Shown here: positions 8,601 to 18,649 of the stretch, piece after piece
Position numbering within the stretch: the stretch's first letter is position 1
Layout: each line of letters opens with the position of its first letter
Origin: an uncultured Collinsella sp.
GTDB taxonomy: Bacteria > Actinomycetota > Coriobacteriia > Coriobacteriales > Coriobacteriaceae
Direction of reading: 5' to 3'
Assembly (NCBI GenBank): GCA_902488525.1
Contig: CABTWP010000007.1
Location: 1 to 53,945 of the forward strand
DNA: 53,945 bases
Program-made: the position numbers and the translations under genes
The notes under the pieces: model-generated
The model's input: only the letters and a program-made list of their open reading frames with translations
Database searches by the model: none
Told to the model about the DNA's origin: nothing

Positions 8601-9405
8601 AAAGATTGCCCAGGCTGTCGAGGGTCGCGACCTGGCTGTCGATCTTCGGCTGGGGTTCGAGCTTCGTGCCGTCGAGTGCGAAGCTGCCTATCACAAAGTT
8701 GAAGTTGTCGCCCAGCGCGTCGGTTAACTTGACATTCGTGGCATACGACTCGACGGTGAGTTTAACGGTCCAGGTAACCTTGGCCACGCCATCTGCTCCC
8801 TGGAAGAAGGTCCCCGACTTCGTCCCTGTGACTTTGCCGTCTTTGGTAGGGATATTGATCGTTCCCGCACCAGGAAACACGACAGATGCGTTGCTACCAG
8901 AACCGACATTCTTGTTTTTAAGCTGGAACGAGAAGTTTGCCGCGACATGAATGTTCGCAGGATTCCGTTCAAGCCAGCCCTTGTCAAACGTAAAGACAAC
9001 CTTATTACCTTCGATCTTCCACGTGCCAGCTTGGGCGGCAGAAGATTCCGGACCCTCCATGAGGTTGCCACCTGCGTCATCAACGACGATGGTGCCTGGC
9101 AGCTCATAGACAGCGATGTTGTTCCCAGACGAAGGCGCCTTACCGCTTTTAAATTGTGCCGAAAAAGCTCCGTAGAGCTTCGAAGTAGACGTTACGGCAG
9201 TATCACCCAAAGGCTTATTATGGTTCTCATCGGTATACAGCTTGACCTCAACCGTTGCCGTATCGCCGTTGATCTCAATCGGCGTCGGCGTCGTCACATC
9301 CTCGGCGCGCACGGGGGCTGCGCCGTGAAATACTGCGGCGGTGAGGCTAATCAAAATGAAAATCAGAGCCGCCATACCCAGCGACCGTGAGCGGTGTACG
9401 TCCAT
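5671..9405 (-). CDS. Large LPXTG-type fimbrial tip or adhesin protein
   Basis: A protein of 1244 residues. A signal peptide (about 1-34, ending PVRAE) is followed by several beta-rich repeats of the DUF11/adhesin isopeptide type (for example TWTVKLTVESYATNVKLTDAL). A SpaA-like domain lies near 995-1095 (TLERAEFTLYSVN), then a Spy0128-type pilin isopeptide domain near 1100-1200 (FKAGQFSFELKDAEGKVL). LPEAG at about 1203, a hydrophobic span and a tail HTRRHRDQGRG form the sorting signal. It is the first gene of the two-gene fimbrial operon. Its composition is richer in Lys and Asn than the neighbours, as usual for such surface proteins or for transferred DNA. It is probably the tip or minor subunit; the ligand is unknown. 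Confidence 0.8.
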   Translation of the reverse strand: MDVHRSRSLGMAALIFILISLTAAVFHGAAPVRAEDVTTPTPIEINGDTATVEVKLYTDENHNKPLGDTAVTSTSKLYGAFSAQFKSGKAPSSGNNIAVYELPGTIVVDDAGGNLMEGPESSAAQAGTWKIEGNKVVFTFDKGWLERNPANIHVAANFSFQLKNKNVGSGSNASVVFPGAGTINIPTKDGKVTGTKSGTFFQGADGVAKVTWTVKLTVESYATNVKLTDALGDNFNFVIGSFALDGTKLEPQPKIDSQVATLDSLGNLSQGDHTITYETELKSGVSANSGDLIKADNTAMWNWAGSTDGDNKTATAEPVTFGYDMIDKSNGSGTPSDIKWTVKLNQGKLKADMSGYMFTDNLDGKQTYTGNFTVYKGDSEASGVKICERKLEPKDNFFSYTFPNNLEDKYATYCIVYHTKMNDTSSYDTVRNNATIEREGSVSGTDEGSFTPQLTGVVPITKRLVRSNEAATTGRATWETKVALKAIVNAVHPDEVTVKDTFQSAWSQKLGVDESSITIKIGDTVLERGADWNPTASFPGNETKENYDLKIIVTNKVKDALEKEDYAVITYDTTSEELSGWYSNFASVSAPGLKLKWSFTEPVKYVVNQETKPAVEKPEAESKVSWVENFDWHTVDGSDEKGAWIVDWTVYANRQKGNKGANGEFEYFGAGKLGGKPLNIVDSLPDGMSYVANSAKYTLVQNPYDKHTGLHRGSEAETVVDSQPLVTDSVKSDGNTVTFSIPTTKLESYAGYVKLTYQTAVKRGELDTSTNEVKFTNSARAESGSKKFDSGSGAVTIKNNVIEKTGEQVDNSNRIKYTIFVNESAVDLKSGAGVLELVDTMDAKCTLVPSTLKVYERVNNDWSELADKDYSSKMEQVNNESGSCTRLTLNVPDEKYLKVEYEVIPSGNPGNKVPLSNTAMLTGVKDGSATDDQTWEIKKASASAGGNGYGITMTKYDAQQVGATLERAEFTLYSVNMDQVATVGIENARTKFEAVPTDANGKISFGAEGKAMVNCVLYQLVETKAPDGYAAAAPTWIMLKGNADDEEYQTELNKAKSIVKDSEIIGDDKKDEIWIYDNRLTGSAVIKAKKVLEGGTFKAGQFSFELKDAEGKVLQTVTNDAEGNVSFNVDYNKADTYTYTISEVVPEGAENNVKDHITYDTVGHNVTVNVTIDNKNEQLDTVVKYDDDSQVPPTFINKYSTTLPEAGGAGLTMTYLAGASMLCFAATWMHTRRHRDQGRGGSRE

Positions 9406-9558
9406 AGTTGTCCCCTAATTCCTACAACACAGTGTGGAATACGGCGAATCGTCGGATCGAGCACAAGCCCCAACATCAACGAGAACCTACCTAGCGCATT
9501 GCAAGAACCCATTGGGGAGCACCTTCTAAGACGGTTCGTCTATGCCACAATGCATAAA

Positions 9559-9596
9559 ATAATATATAGATACCAATCATGTAAACCGCAGGTCAA
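9559..9596 (-). promoter_or_regulatory. Candidate promoter of the fimbrial operon
   Basis: Read on the minus strand, TTGACC (9591-9596) and TTTACA (9580-9585) lie upstream of an AT-rich block holding TATTAT (9559-9564). Spacings are not ideal (15 bases from TTTACA). It would give a leader of about 150 nt. This is the most AT-rich stretch in the otherwise gene-free gap 9406-9767. Confidence 0.35.
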
Positions 9597-9767
9597 TAGG
9601 TCTTTTAATTTAATACCAGTTGATATTTATCTGTTAACAGTTTTGCATCATACCGGCTATATTCAGTGGAATTATGTATATGTTTAAACAACTTTACTTT
9701 GACTGGGAAGCCAATCGGAGGGATAGTCGCCCCAGCTGTGGTGCAAACTAACCCGTCCCCCTTGCAC

Positions 9768-9803
9768 CAAAAAGGGCGCCGACCATTACGGTCGACGCCC
9801 TTT
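9768..9803 (-). terminator. Terminator of typA
   Basis: The stem AAAGGGCG-CCGACC/GGTCGA-CGCCCTTT with loop ATTAC is followed on the minus strand by TTTTT. It lies 28 bases after the typA stop. Confidence 0.8.
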
Positions 9804-9830
9804 CTTGTTAGACGCTATAAAGTCCAGCGC

Positions 9831-11669
<1,839 letters not shown>

Positions 11670-11786
11670 GTAGTTCCCCTATCTTCTATCCATATACAAA
11701 CGGCACGCGTATGCGGCCCGCCCAGCGATACAACGCTCAGCGGGAATATTGAGCCTTTTACCGAAAACTCGTTTATTTTAGCGATT

Positions 11787-12236
11787 TTAGATGAGAGGGG
11801 TTTCCTCACCTGCAGGTTCAGGGTCGCTCCACATAAAACCATCGCCGGCGCCCATGCCCTCATACAGCACATATGCCGAAAAACCGCTCTCGAGCGTCGT
11901 CTCGAAAAAGCTCACGAGCAGGGCGTCATGGTAGCCGCCATCGATCTCGACGCAGCCGGTGTAGCCGATGGCATAGCGGACGATACGGCCCAGGCCCTCG
12001 TCCTTAAGACCCATCTTGTGCTCGGAGATAAAGTTGGTGGCCGCCTCCAGGCACGCCTCTTCGCCGTCCTCGTCGAGCGCCGCCAGATAACGGTTGGAAG
12101 CAGCATCCTCAATTGCCACGACCACGCCAGGGTTTTCACCGGCGGCAAGGTCGTCCAAGAACGCGCCGATCAGATCGCACACCATGGCGTCGAGCTCGGC
12201 GGAGACGTTACCGGCATCCTGCATATCCTGTGCCAT
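11787..12236 (-). CDS. Conserved acidic protein of unknown function
   Basis: A 149-residue acidic protein without signal peptide or membrane helix; I do not recognise the family. It begins MAQDMQDAGNVSAELDAMV and has two GYxG-like stretches (IGYTGCVEIDGGYHD). It lies 30 bases after the small membrane protein gene at 12267-12656 and so may share its transcript. It is unlikely to be a shadow: the opposite frame is only an antisense run-through. Confidence 0.6.
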   Translation of the reverse strand: MAQDMQDAGNVSAELDAMVCDLIGAFLDDLAAGENPGVVVAIEDAASNRYLAALDEDGEEACLEAATNFISEHKMGLKDEGLGRIVRYAIGYTGCVEIDGGYHDALLVSFFETTLESGFSAYVLYEGMGAGDGFMWSDPEPAGEETPLI

Positions 12237-12266
12237 CTTTAGACCTTCCCATCGAGTCTGACGTCG

Positions 12267-12656
12267 TTACAGTTCTTGTGCCTCGGCGGCGATCTTGGCG
12301 GCAGCGTCGCGAGTGCGCATCATGTCCGCCGCGCGCTTGTCGAGCACCTTGATCTGACTGGTCAGCATGACTGCATCGACCACGCCCCAGATCACCAGGC
12401 CCGTAGAGATCGAAAACCCAAGCGCACCAACTGTACCACGAAGGCGTGAGCAGATTGCCGCGACAAGGGCGGAGACGACAACCATCTTGATAAACGAGCC
12501 GCGGCGCTCGCGGAGCGTGCGGGCCTGCGTCACATAGGCAATGCGAGCCGCCTCAGAAGCCTCCGAGCGTATCTGGGCCTCGCGGGCGATCGCAGCCGCC
12601 TCAGCCGACATACCGCCGGCCATCAGCGAACGCTCCGCATCCTGGCCGCCCCGCAT
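12267..12656 (-). CDS. Small membrane protein with two helices
   Basis: A 129-residue protein: an Ala/Glu/Arg-rich N-terminal helix (about 15-50), two hydrophobic segments (about 55-75 and 80-100) and a charged C-terminal helix. The family is not recognised. Its ATG directly follows the TAA of the upstream bifunctional-nuclease-domain gene (TAAATG on the minus strand), which argues for coupled translation. Confidence 0.65.
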   Translation of the reverse strand: MRGGQDAERSLMAGGMSAEAAAIAREAQIRSEASEAARIAYVTQARTLRERRGSFIKMVVVSALVAAICSRLRGTVGALGFSISTGLVIWGVVDAVMLTSQIKVLDKRAADMMRTRDAAAKIAAEAQEL

Positions 12657-13157
12657 TTAGAAGTCATCGGGCGAGAGCGTATGGACGAACTCGTCGAACT
12701 TCTCGAACTCCTGCTCGTCGTCAACTTCCTCGGTATGGGCAGAAACAGTGCCCAGGCGATTCATGATGTCGTCCTCCACAAACATGGGGGCATTGCTGCG
12801 CACGGCAAGGGCAATGGCATCACTGGGACGGGCATCGATCTTGCGCTCGTCACCATCGGCCAGTACGACAATCGTCGCGTAGAACACCGGCGGCTCGGCG
12901 CGAACGATCTCGATGCGCTCGAGCTTGGCGCCCAGGGCGCCAACAGTATCGAGCAACAGGTCATGGGTAATCGGGCGATCGGCGCGTCCGCTGTCGATGC
13001 CGCGGCTGATTGCCGCAGCCTCAAACGAGCCAGTCTGGATGGAGAGGGAGCGCAGCGGCGCGGGGGAATCCGACTTGCTGCAGCGTTCGCGAAGCACGAT
13101 AAGCGATGGCACGGGACCGGCGGCCATGACGATGGTCTCTATGTCGACACGAACCAT
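12657..13157 (-). CDS. Bifunctional nuclease (DUF151/BFN) domain protein
   Basis: A 166-residue protein of the DUF151 family. The core motif is RPSDAIALAVRSNAPMFV (about residues 117-134), preceded by ERIEIVRAEPPVFYATIVV. Plant members have been reported as nucleases; bacterial members are mostly uncharacterised. The C-terminal tail is acidic. The start is ATG at 13157, because GGAGGTG lies just upstream; a longer frame adds only ten residues across this site. First gene of a likely three-gene operon. Confidence 0.85.
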   Translation of the reverse strand: MVRVDIETIVMAAGPVPSLIVLRERCSKSDSPAPLRSLSIQTGSFEAAAISRGIDSGRADRPITHDLLLDTVGALGAKLERIEIVRAEPPVFYATIVVLADGDERKIDARPSDAIALAVRSNAPMFVEDDIMNRLGTVSAHTEEVDDEQEFEKFDEFVHTLSPDDF

Positions 13158-13298
13158 GGAACACCTCCGGTACGTAGCGGTTAACACGCGGCGGCCCGCC
13201 GCGTTGAATAGCTATACTACCCAAACTTTCGCGTAGCACACAAAATCAAAGTAGTTAATTTGGGACAGAGCTTTTTTGACTACCTTCTGTGGCTAAGA

Positions 13299-13330
13299 AA
13301 AAAGCCTCGAGGCAATTGCCCCGAGGCTTT
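13299..13330 (-). terminator. Terminator of the Ile-Ala-Ile tRNA cluster
   Basis: The hairpin AAAGCCTCG/CGAGGCTTT has an inner GGCAATTGCC palindrome and a TTTTTTC run on the minus strand. It lies 13 bases after the last tRNA. Confidence 0.8.
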
Positions 13331-13342
13331 TAACAGTTTTGA

Positions 13343-13419
13343 TGGTGGACCTGACAAGATTCGAACTTGTGACCTCCCGGTTATCAGCCGGACGCTCTAA
13401 CCAACTGAGCTACAGGTCC
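13343..13419 (-). tRNA. tRNA-Ile (anticodon GAT), copy 2
   Basis: 77 nt. GGACCTG pairs with CAGGTCC, followed by A and an encoded CCA. Anticodon GAT lies in loop CTGATAA. The sequence is identical to the copy at 13567-13643. Confidence 0.97.
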
Positions 13420-13423
13420 ATCA

Positions 13424-13499
13424 TGGTGGAGGTTAGGGGGATCGAACCCCTGACCTCAGGCTTGCAAAGCCCGCGCTCTCCCAGCTGAGCTAAACCCCC
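13424..13499 (-). tRNA. tRNA-Ala (anticodon TGC)
   Basis: 76 nt. GGGGGTT pairs with AACCTCC, then A and an encoded CCA. The anticodon loop TTTGCAA gives TGC. It lies four bases upstream of tRNA-Ile copy 2. Ile(GAT)-Ala(TGC) pairs are usually in rRNA spacers, but no rRNA is present here. Confidence 0.97.
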
Positions 13500-13510
13500 A
13501 CGGAGACAGT

Positions 13511-13555
13511 AATAAACACCCCAGCGGCGACTCGGCTCTCGCTGGGGTGTTTATT
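13511..13555 (-). terminator. 16-bp perfect hairpin between tRNA-Ile copy 1 and tRNA-Ala
   Basis: AATAAACACCCCAGCG (13511-13526) and its exact complement (13540-13555). On the minus strand it follows tRNA-Ile copy 1. There is no long T-run, so it may be an attenuator or processing signal instead of a full stop. Confidence 0.55.
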
Positions 13556-13566
13556 GCGAAAGAAAG

Positions 13567-13643
13567 TGGTGGACCTGACAAGATTCGAACTTGTGACCTC
13601 CCGGTTATCAGCCGGACGCTCTAACCAACTGAGCTACAGGTCC
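13567..13643 (-). tRNA. tRNA-Ile (anticodon GAT), copy 1
   Basis: 77 nt with encoded CCA, identical to the copy at 13343-13419. It is nearest to the promoter at 13658-13687. Confidence 0.97.
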
Positions 13644-13657
13644 ATCGCGCAAGGGAT

Positions 13658-13687
13658 ATATTAGACGAGTCGTTACGCGCGCGTCAA
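13658..13687 (-). promoter_or_regulatory. Promoter of the Ile-Ala-Ile tRNA cluster
   Basis: On the minus strand: TTGACG (13682-13687), an 18-bp spacer and TAATAT (13658-13663), with the tRNA starting 15 bases later. Confidence 0.7.
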
Positions 13688-13690
13688 CAA

Positions 13691-13754
13691 CTTTTTTGAA
13701 AAACTTTGGAGTGTGCCCGCCGAGCGGGCACGGGGTCCAAGGTTGTCAAAAAAG
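13691..13754 (-). terminator. Long imperfect hairpin downstream of gyrA
   Basis: Arms 13691-13720 and 13724-13754 pair over about 24 of 30 positions, with a perfect GTGCCCGC/GCGGGCAC tip and outer CTTTTTTG/CAAAAAAG. It lies between gyrA and the tRNA promoter and is probably the gyrA terminator. Confidence 0.55.
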
Positions 13755-13819
13755 CGGTCGGCGCGCAGTGCGCCGCCCGCCGATATATGGGGTCTGATAT
13801 TTTCTACCGCTAGGGCCTC

Positions 13820-16558
13820 TTACTCGTCGAGGAGATCCTCCGGCATGTCGTTGCCGTCGCCTAGGTCGACTGGAGCCTCTTCGGCGTCGGCTGCGGCCTC
13901 GGCACCTTCGCCCTCGGGCTTCTCTTTGGCCGCCGTCATGCGGGCTACGGCGCAGATGCGGTCGTTGTCGTCGACGGTCATCATCTTGACGCCCTGGGTG
14001 GCGCGGCCGGTCTGGCTGATCTCGTCGGTCTTGACGCGAATGACCGTCGCACCCTCCGTCACGATGAACAGCTCGTGCTGCGGGCCCACCGTCTTCATGG
14101 CCGCGAGGTTACCCTTACGCTCGGTCATTTGGATGGTGTAGACGCCCTGACCGCCGCGATTCTGCTCCGGGTAGTCCGCGACCGGCGTGCGCTTGCCGTA
14201 GCCGCGCTCGGTGATGACGAACAGATCACCGTTGCCGTTAGTGACTTCCATGCCCAGAACGCTCACGCCGTCCTTCATGCCGATACCGCGAACGCCGCTG
14301 GTATCGCGGCCGGTGGCGCGCACCTGCTCCTCGGAGAACATGATCGCCTTGCCCGCGGTGGTGGCCAGGATAATCTTGTCGCCCTCGCGCACGCGGCGCA
14401 CGTTCAGCAGCGCGTCGTCGTCACGCAGGTTGATAGCGATCAGGCCGTCACGACGGCTGCGGTCATACGCACTCATCACGGTCTTCTTGACCATGCCGCT
14501 CTTGGTGGCAAACATCAGGTATTCGTCGGCCGGGAACTCGCGGCAGCTGATGACGCTCGCGATCTTCTCGCCCTCCTCGAAGGGCAACAGGTTGACGATC
14601 GCGGTACCGCGCGCCTGGCGCGTACCCACCGGCAGCTCGTGCACCTTCAGGCGATAGACCTTGCCCTTGCTCGAGAAGAACAGCACGTACTCGTGCGTGG
14701 ACGCGATGAACATCTCGTCGATGACGTCGTCCTCTTTGAGGTTGACGCCCGACACGCCCTTGCCGCCGCGCTTCTGGGCGCGGTAGGCGGCCACCGGGAT
14801 ACGCTTAACGTAGCCGGTGTGGGTGATGGTCACGACCATGTCCTCGTCGGCGATGAGGTCCTCGACATCCAGGTCCTTCTCAACCTGGCTGATCTCGGTG
14901 CGGCGCTTGTCGCCAAACTTCTTGGAGATCTCGCGCATCTCTTCCTTGATGACGCCCAGAATCTTCTCCTCGTGCGCCAGCAGGTCCTCGTAGTAGGCGA
15001 TGGCGCGGCGCAGGCCGTCCAACTCTTCTTGGATCTTGTCGCGCTCCAGGCCGGTCAGGCGGCGCAGCTTCATCTCGAGGATGGCCGTGGTCTGCTCGGG
15101 CGTAAAGCCAAAGCGCTCAATCAGGCGGCTGCTGGCCTCGGAGTCGGTCTGCGAGGAGCGTATGATGCTAATGACCTCGTCGATATGGTCAAGGGCCATC
15201 AGGTAGCCCTCGAGGATATGGGCACGCGCCTGGGCCTTCTTAAGGTCGAAGCGGGTGCGGCGGGTGACTACGTCGACCTGGTGGTCGATGTAGTGTTGCA
15301 GCATCTCGCGCAGGCTCAGGCATTTGGGCACGCCGTTGACGAGCGCCAGGTTGTTGGCGCCAAAGGTCGTCTGCAGCGAGGTGTACTTATACAGGTTGTT
15401 GAGCACGACCTGCGGAATGACGCCCTTCTTGAGCTCGATGACCAGACGGATGCCCTTCTGGTTGGACTCATCGCGCATATCCGAGATGCCCTCGATGCGC
15501 TTGTCGTTGACGAGTTGGGCGATCTTCTCCTGCAGGGTGCCCTTGTTGACCATGTAGGGAATCTCGGTAAAGACCAGGCGGCTGCGACCGGTCTTGGTGG
15601 ACTCCACATGTGCCTTGGCACGCACGGTAATGGAGCCGCGGCCGGTCTCGTAGCTCTGCTTAATGCCGGCGCTGCCCATGATGATGGCGCCGGTGGGGAA
15701 GTCCGGACCGGGCATGATCTGCATGAGCTCGTCGACGGTGGCGTCGGGGTTGTCAATCAGGTGGCAGGTGGCCTCGATCGCCTCGGTGAGGTTATGCGGG
15801 GCGATGTTGGTGGCCATGCCGACGGCGATGCCCTGACTGCCGTTGACCAGCAGGTTGGGGAAGCGCGCAGGCAGCGCCACGGGCTCGGCGAGCGATTCGT
15901 CGTAGTTGGGCTGCCAGTCGACGGTATCCTTCTGCAAGTCACGCAACAGTTCCATGGCGGGCTTTGCCAGGCGGCTCTCGGTGTAACGCATGGCCGCCGC
16001 GCCGTCGCCGTCGATGTTGCCGAAGTTGCCGTGACCGTCGATGAGCGGCGTGCGCATGGAGAACCACTGCGCCAGGCGGACCATGGCCTCATAGACCGCG
16101 GAGTCGCCATGCGGGTGGTACTTACCGATAACTTCGCCGACCGTCCAAGCTGACTTCTTGTGCGGGCGGTTGGGGTAGATGCCGCTCTCGTTCATCGCGT
16201 ACAGGATGCGGCGGTGCACCGGCTTTAAGCCGTCGCGCACGTCCGGCAGGGCGCGCGCCGTGATGACCGACATCGAATACTCGATGAACGACTGCTTCAT
16301 CTCGCGGCCAAACTCCGAAATCTGGAGCTGGCCGCCGTTGATATCCTCGCCGGCCGAGGCGCCGCAATCGACTTCGCCAAAGCTCTCCTCGAGCTCGGCG
16401 TCGTCGTCTTCCTCCTCATCATCGGCATCGGGGTTATAGGCGTCCGGGTCGCCGTCCTCGCCCTGCTCAGCACGGGCAAGCAGGCGCTTCAGATCATCGG
16501 GCATACCGGCATCGCCGGCCTCGCCCATACCCTCGTTGTTGTTGATATCGTCTGCCAC
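13820..16558 (-). CDS. gyrA: DNA gyrase subunit A
   Basis: A 912-residue protein. The catalytic Tyr is Y192 (RYTES, equal to E. coli Y122). The quinolone region HPHGDSAVYEAMVR has S153 and E157 at the S83 and D87 positions, a susceptible-type Ser and the Glu common in Gram-positives. The GyrA box appears as QKRGGKG in the C-terminal wrapping domain. Compared with E. coli there is an extra acidic N-terminal stretch of about 70 residues (DADDEEEDDDAELEES) and an acidic tail. The start is GTG at 16558 with AGGAGG upstream, 11 bases after gyrB. GyrA2GyrB2 introduces negative supercoils using ATP. Confidence 0.98.
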   Translation of the reverse strand: MADDINNNEGMGEAGDAGMPDDLKRLLARAEQGEDGDPDAYNPDADDEEEDDDAELEESFGEVDCGASAGEDINGGQLQISEFGREMKQSFIEYSMSVITARALPDVRDGLKPVHRRILYAMNESGIYPNRPHKKSAWTVGEVIGKYHPHGDSAVYEAMVRLAQWFSMRTPLIDGHGNFGNIDGDGAAAMRYTESRLAKPAMELLRDLQKDTVDWQPNYDESLAEPVALPARFPNLLVNGSQGIAVGMATNIAPHNLTEAIEATCHLIDNPDATVDELMQIMPGPDFPTGAIIMGSAGIKQSYETGRGSITVRAKAHVESTKTGRSRLVFTEIPYMVNKGTLQEKIAQLVNDKRIEGISDMRDESNQKGIRLVIELKKGVIPQVVLNNLYKYTSLQTTFGANNLALVNGVPKCLSLREMLQHYIDHQVDVVTRRTRFDLKKAQARAHILEGYLMALDHIDEVISIIRSSQTDSEASSRLIERFGFTPEQTTAILEMKLRRLTGLERDKIQEELDGLRRAIAYYEDLLAHEEKILGVIKEEMREISKKFGDKRRTEISQVEKDLDVEDLIADEDMVVTITHTGYVKRIPVAAYRAQKRGGKGVSGVNLKEDDVIDEMFIASTHEYVLFFSSKGKVYRLKVHELPVGTRQARGTAIVNLLPFEEGEKIASVISCREFPADEYLMFATKSGMVKKTVMSAYDRSRRDGLIAINLRDDDALLNVRRVREGDKIILATTAGKAIMFSEEQVRATGRDTSGVRGIGMKDGVSVLGMEVTNGNGDLFVITERGYGKRTPVADYPEQNRGGQGVYTIQMTERKGNLAAMKTVGPQHELFIVTEGATVIRVKTDEISQTGRATQGVKMMTVDDNDRICAVARMTAAKEKPEGEGAEAAADAEEAPVDLGDGNDMPEDLLDE

Positions 16559-16569
16559 GTTACCTCCTC

Positions 16570-18600
16570 TTAAGCGTCAAGGAATCGTGCATCATGTGCA
16601 TGCTTCTCGATGTACTCGCGGCGATAGCCGACCTCGGAACCCATCAGCTCGCGCACGGCGCGGTCCGCCACCACGGCGTCCTCGATCGACACGCGCTGCA
16701 GAATGCGGGTCTTGGGGTCCATCGTCGTCGAGGCAAGCTGCTTGGGGTCCATCTCGCCCAGACCCTTGTAGCGCTGGACGGTATAGCCCTTGCGCTTTTT
16801 GGTAATCTTGCCGTCCTTGGCCTTGCCGTCCTCGTCGTTATCGTCGGGGTTCAGGCCCAGGCTCTGGATGGTGTCACGCAGGATCTCGTCTTCGGGCTGG
16901 CGGCCGTTGGGATACACGTAGTGGATCTTGTTGCGCACCTTAATGCCAAAGATGGGCGGGCAGGCAACATAGACGTAGCCGGCATCGATCAGCGGACGCA
17001 TGTACTTGTAGAAGAACGTCAGCAGCAGGATGCGGATATGCGCACCGTCGACGTCTGCATCGGTCATGATGATGATCTTGTGGTAGCGCGCCTTGGTGAT
17101 ATCGAAGTCGCCGCCGTCGCCGGCACTCGTCGTGACGCCGCAGCCGATCGCGGTAATCAGCGACTGGATGGTGTCACTCGAGAACGCGCGATGGTCACCA
17201 ACGCGCTCGACGTTCAAAATCTTGCCGCGCAGGGGCAGAATCGCCTGGATGTCTCGGCGACGGCCGTCCTTGGCCGAACCGCCTGCCGAGTCGCCCTCTA
17301 CGATGAAGAGCTCGGTCAGCTCGGCATCGCGCACCGAGCAGTCGGCGAGCTTACCGGGCAGGGACGCCGTCTCGAGCAGGCTCTTGCGGCGGGTCGCCTC
17401 GCGCGCCTTGCGGGCGGCATTGCGCGCCTTGCAGGCCTGCTGCGCCTTCTTGACGATCTCGCGAGCGGGCTTAGGGTGCTCCTCGAGGTAATCGGCAAGG
17501 CCGTCGGTCACGATCTTGAGCGTCAGCGCGCGCATATAGGAGCTGCCGAGCTTGGCCTTGGTCTGGCCCTCAAACTGCGGATCGGGCAGCTTGACCGAGA
17601 TAACGGCCGAAAGGCCCTCGCGCACATCGTCGCCGGTCAGATTGGCGTCTTTTTCCTTGAGCAGGTTCTGCTTGCGCGCATAGTCGTTGATCACGCGGGT
17701 GAGCGCGGTGCGGAAGCCCTCAAGGTGCATGCCGCCCTCGGGGGTGTAGATGTCGTTGGCAAACGACATGACGTTCTCGCCGTAGCCGCTATTCCACTGC
17801 AGGGAAACCTCAACCTCGCCCATCTTGGCCACAGGTGCGTCCGGGTCCGATTTGCCCTCGATGTAGATAGGCTCCTTAAAGGCCTCGGGGACGTCCTTGC
17901 CCTCGTTAAGGAACTTGACGAAGTCGATGATGCCGCCCTCGTAGCAAAACTCCTCCACGTGGGGAGTAGACTCGCGCTCGTCAGTCAGCACGATTTTGAG
18001 GTTCTTATTGAGGAACGCCGTCTCCTGCAGACGGTTGTGCAGCGTATCGAAATCGTAGATGCATGTCTCGAAGATCTCGTCGTCGGGCCAGAAGGTGACG
18101 GTGGTGCCCGTCGAATCCGAGGTGCCCACGACCTCCATCTTCTTAACGGTCTTGCCGCGCGAGAACTCCATCTCGTAGGTGTTGCCGTCGCGACGAACCT
18201 GAACGACCACGCGCTTGGACAGTGCGTTGACGACGGAGATGCCAACGCCGTGCAGGCCGCCCGAAACCTTATAGGCCGAGTTATCGAACTTACCGCCGGC
18301 GTGCAAGATCGTCATGACGACCTCGAGCGTCGGGATCTTTTTAACAGGGTGCTCGTCGACGGGGATGCCGCGCCCGTTGTCGACGACCGTGATGGAGTTG
18401 TCGGCGTGGACCGTCACCTGGATCTCGGTGCAGAAACCGGCCATGGCCTCGTCGACGGAGTTGTCAACGATCTCCCACACCAGGTGATGCAGACCGCTGG
18501 CGCTCGTCGAGCCGATATACATGCCCGGGCGCTTACGAACGGCCTCGAGACCTTCGAGAATCTTAATCTCGCCGCCATCGTAATCGTTTTCGTTTGCCAC
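16570..18600 (-). CDS. gyrB: DNA gyrase subunit B
   Basis: A 676-residue protein. The GHKL ATPase (about 1-220) shows VDNSVDEAMAG, DNGRGIPV and GGLHGVGISVVNALS. The transducer domain follows, then TOPRIM with EGDSAGGSAKDGRRR and DADVDGAHIR, and the C-terminal RYKGLGEMDPKQL motif. The start is set to GTG at 18600 because AAGGAGG precedes it by four or five bases; the TTG six codons upstream would overlap that site. It is cotranscribed with gyrA. A terminator (18650-18679) separates it from dciA, so it has its own promoter. Confidence 0.98.
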   Translation of the reverse strand: MANENDYDGGEIKILEGLEAVRKRPGMYIGSTSASGLHHLVWEIVDNSVDEAMAGFCTEIQVTVHADNSITVVDNGRGIPVDEHPVKKIPTLEVVMTILHAGGKFDNSAYKVSGGLHGVGISVVNALSKRVVVQVRRDGNTYEMEFSRGKTVKKMEVVGTSDSTGTTVTFWPDDEIFETCIYDFDTLHNRLQETAFLNKNLKIVLTDERESTPHVEEFCYEGGIIDFVKFLNEGKDVPEAFKEPIYIEGKSDPDAPVAKMGEVEVSLQWNSGYGENVMSFANDIYTPEGGMHLEGFRTALTRVINDYARKQNLLKEKDANLTGDDVREGLSAVISVKLPDPQFEGQTKAKLGSSYMRALTLKIVTDGLADYLEEHPKPAREIVKKAQQACKARNAARKAREATRRKSLLETASLPGKLADCSVRDAELTELFIVEGDSAGGSAKDGRRRDIQAILPLRGKILNVERVGDHRAFSSDTIQSLITAIGCGVTTSAGDGGDFDITKARYHKIIIMTDADVDGAHIRILLLTFFYKYMRPLIDAGYVYVACPPIFGIKVRNKIHYVYPNGRQPEDEILRDTIQSLGLNPDDNDEDGKAKDGKITKKRKGYTVQRYKGLGEMDPKQLASTTMDPKTRILQRVSIEDAVVADRAVRELMGSEVGYRREYIEKHAHDARFLDA

Positions 18601-18649
18601 ACGTCCTCCTTCAGTCAAGAAAATGTGTACAGTCTTACTAGTTTATCGT

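Noticed and set aside
14075..16153. Plus-strand open frame of 692 codons
   Set aside because: Antisense to gyrA, with no domain and antisense-type composition.
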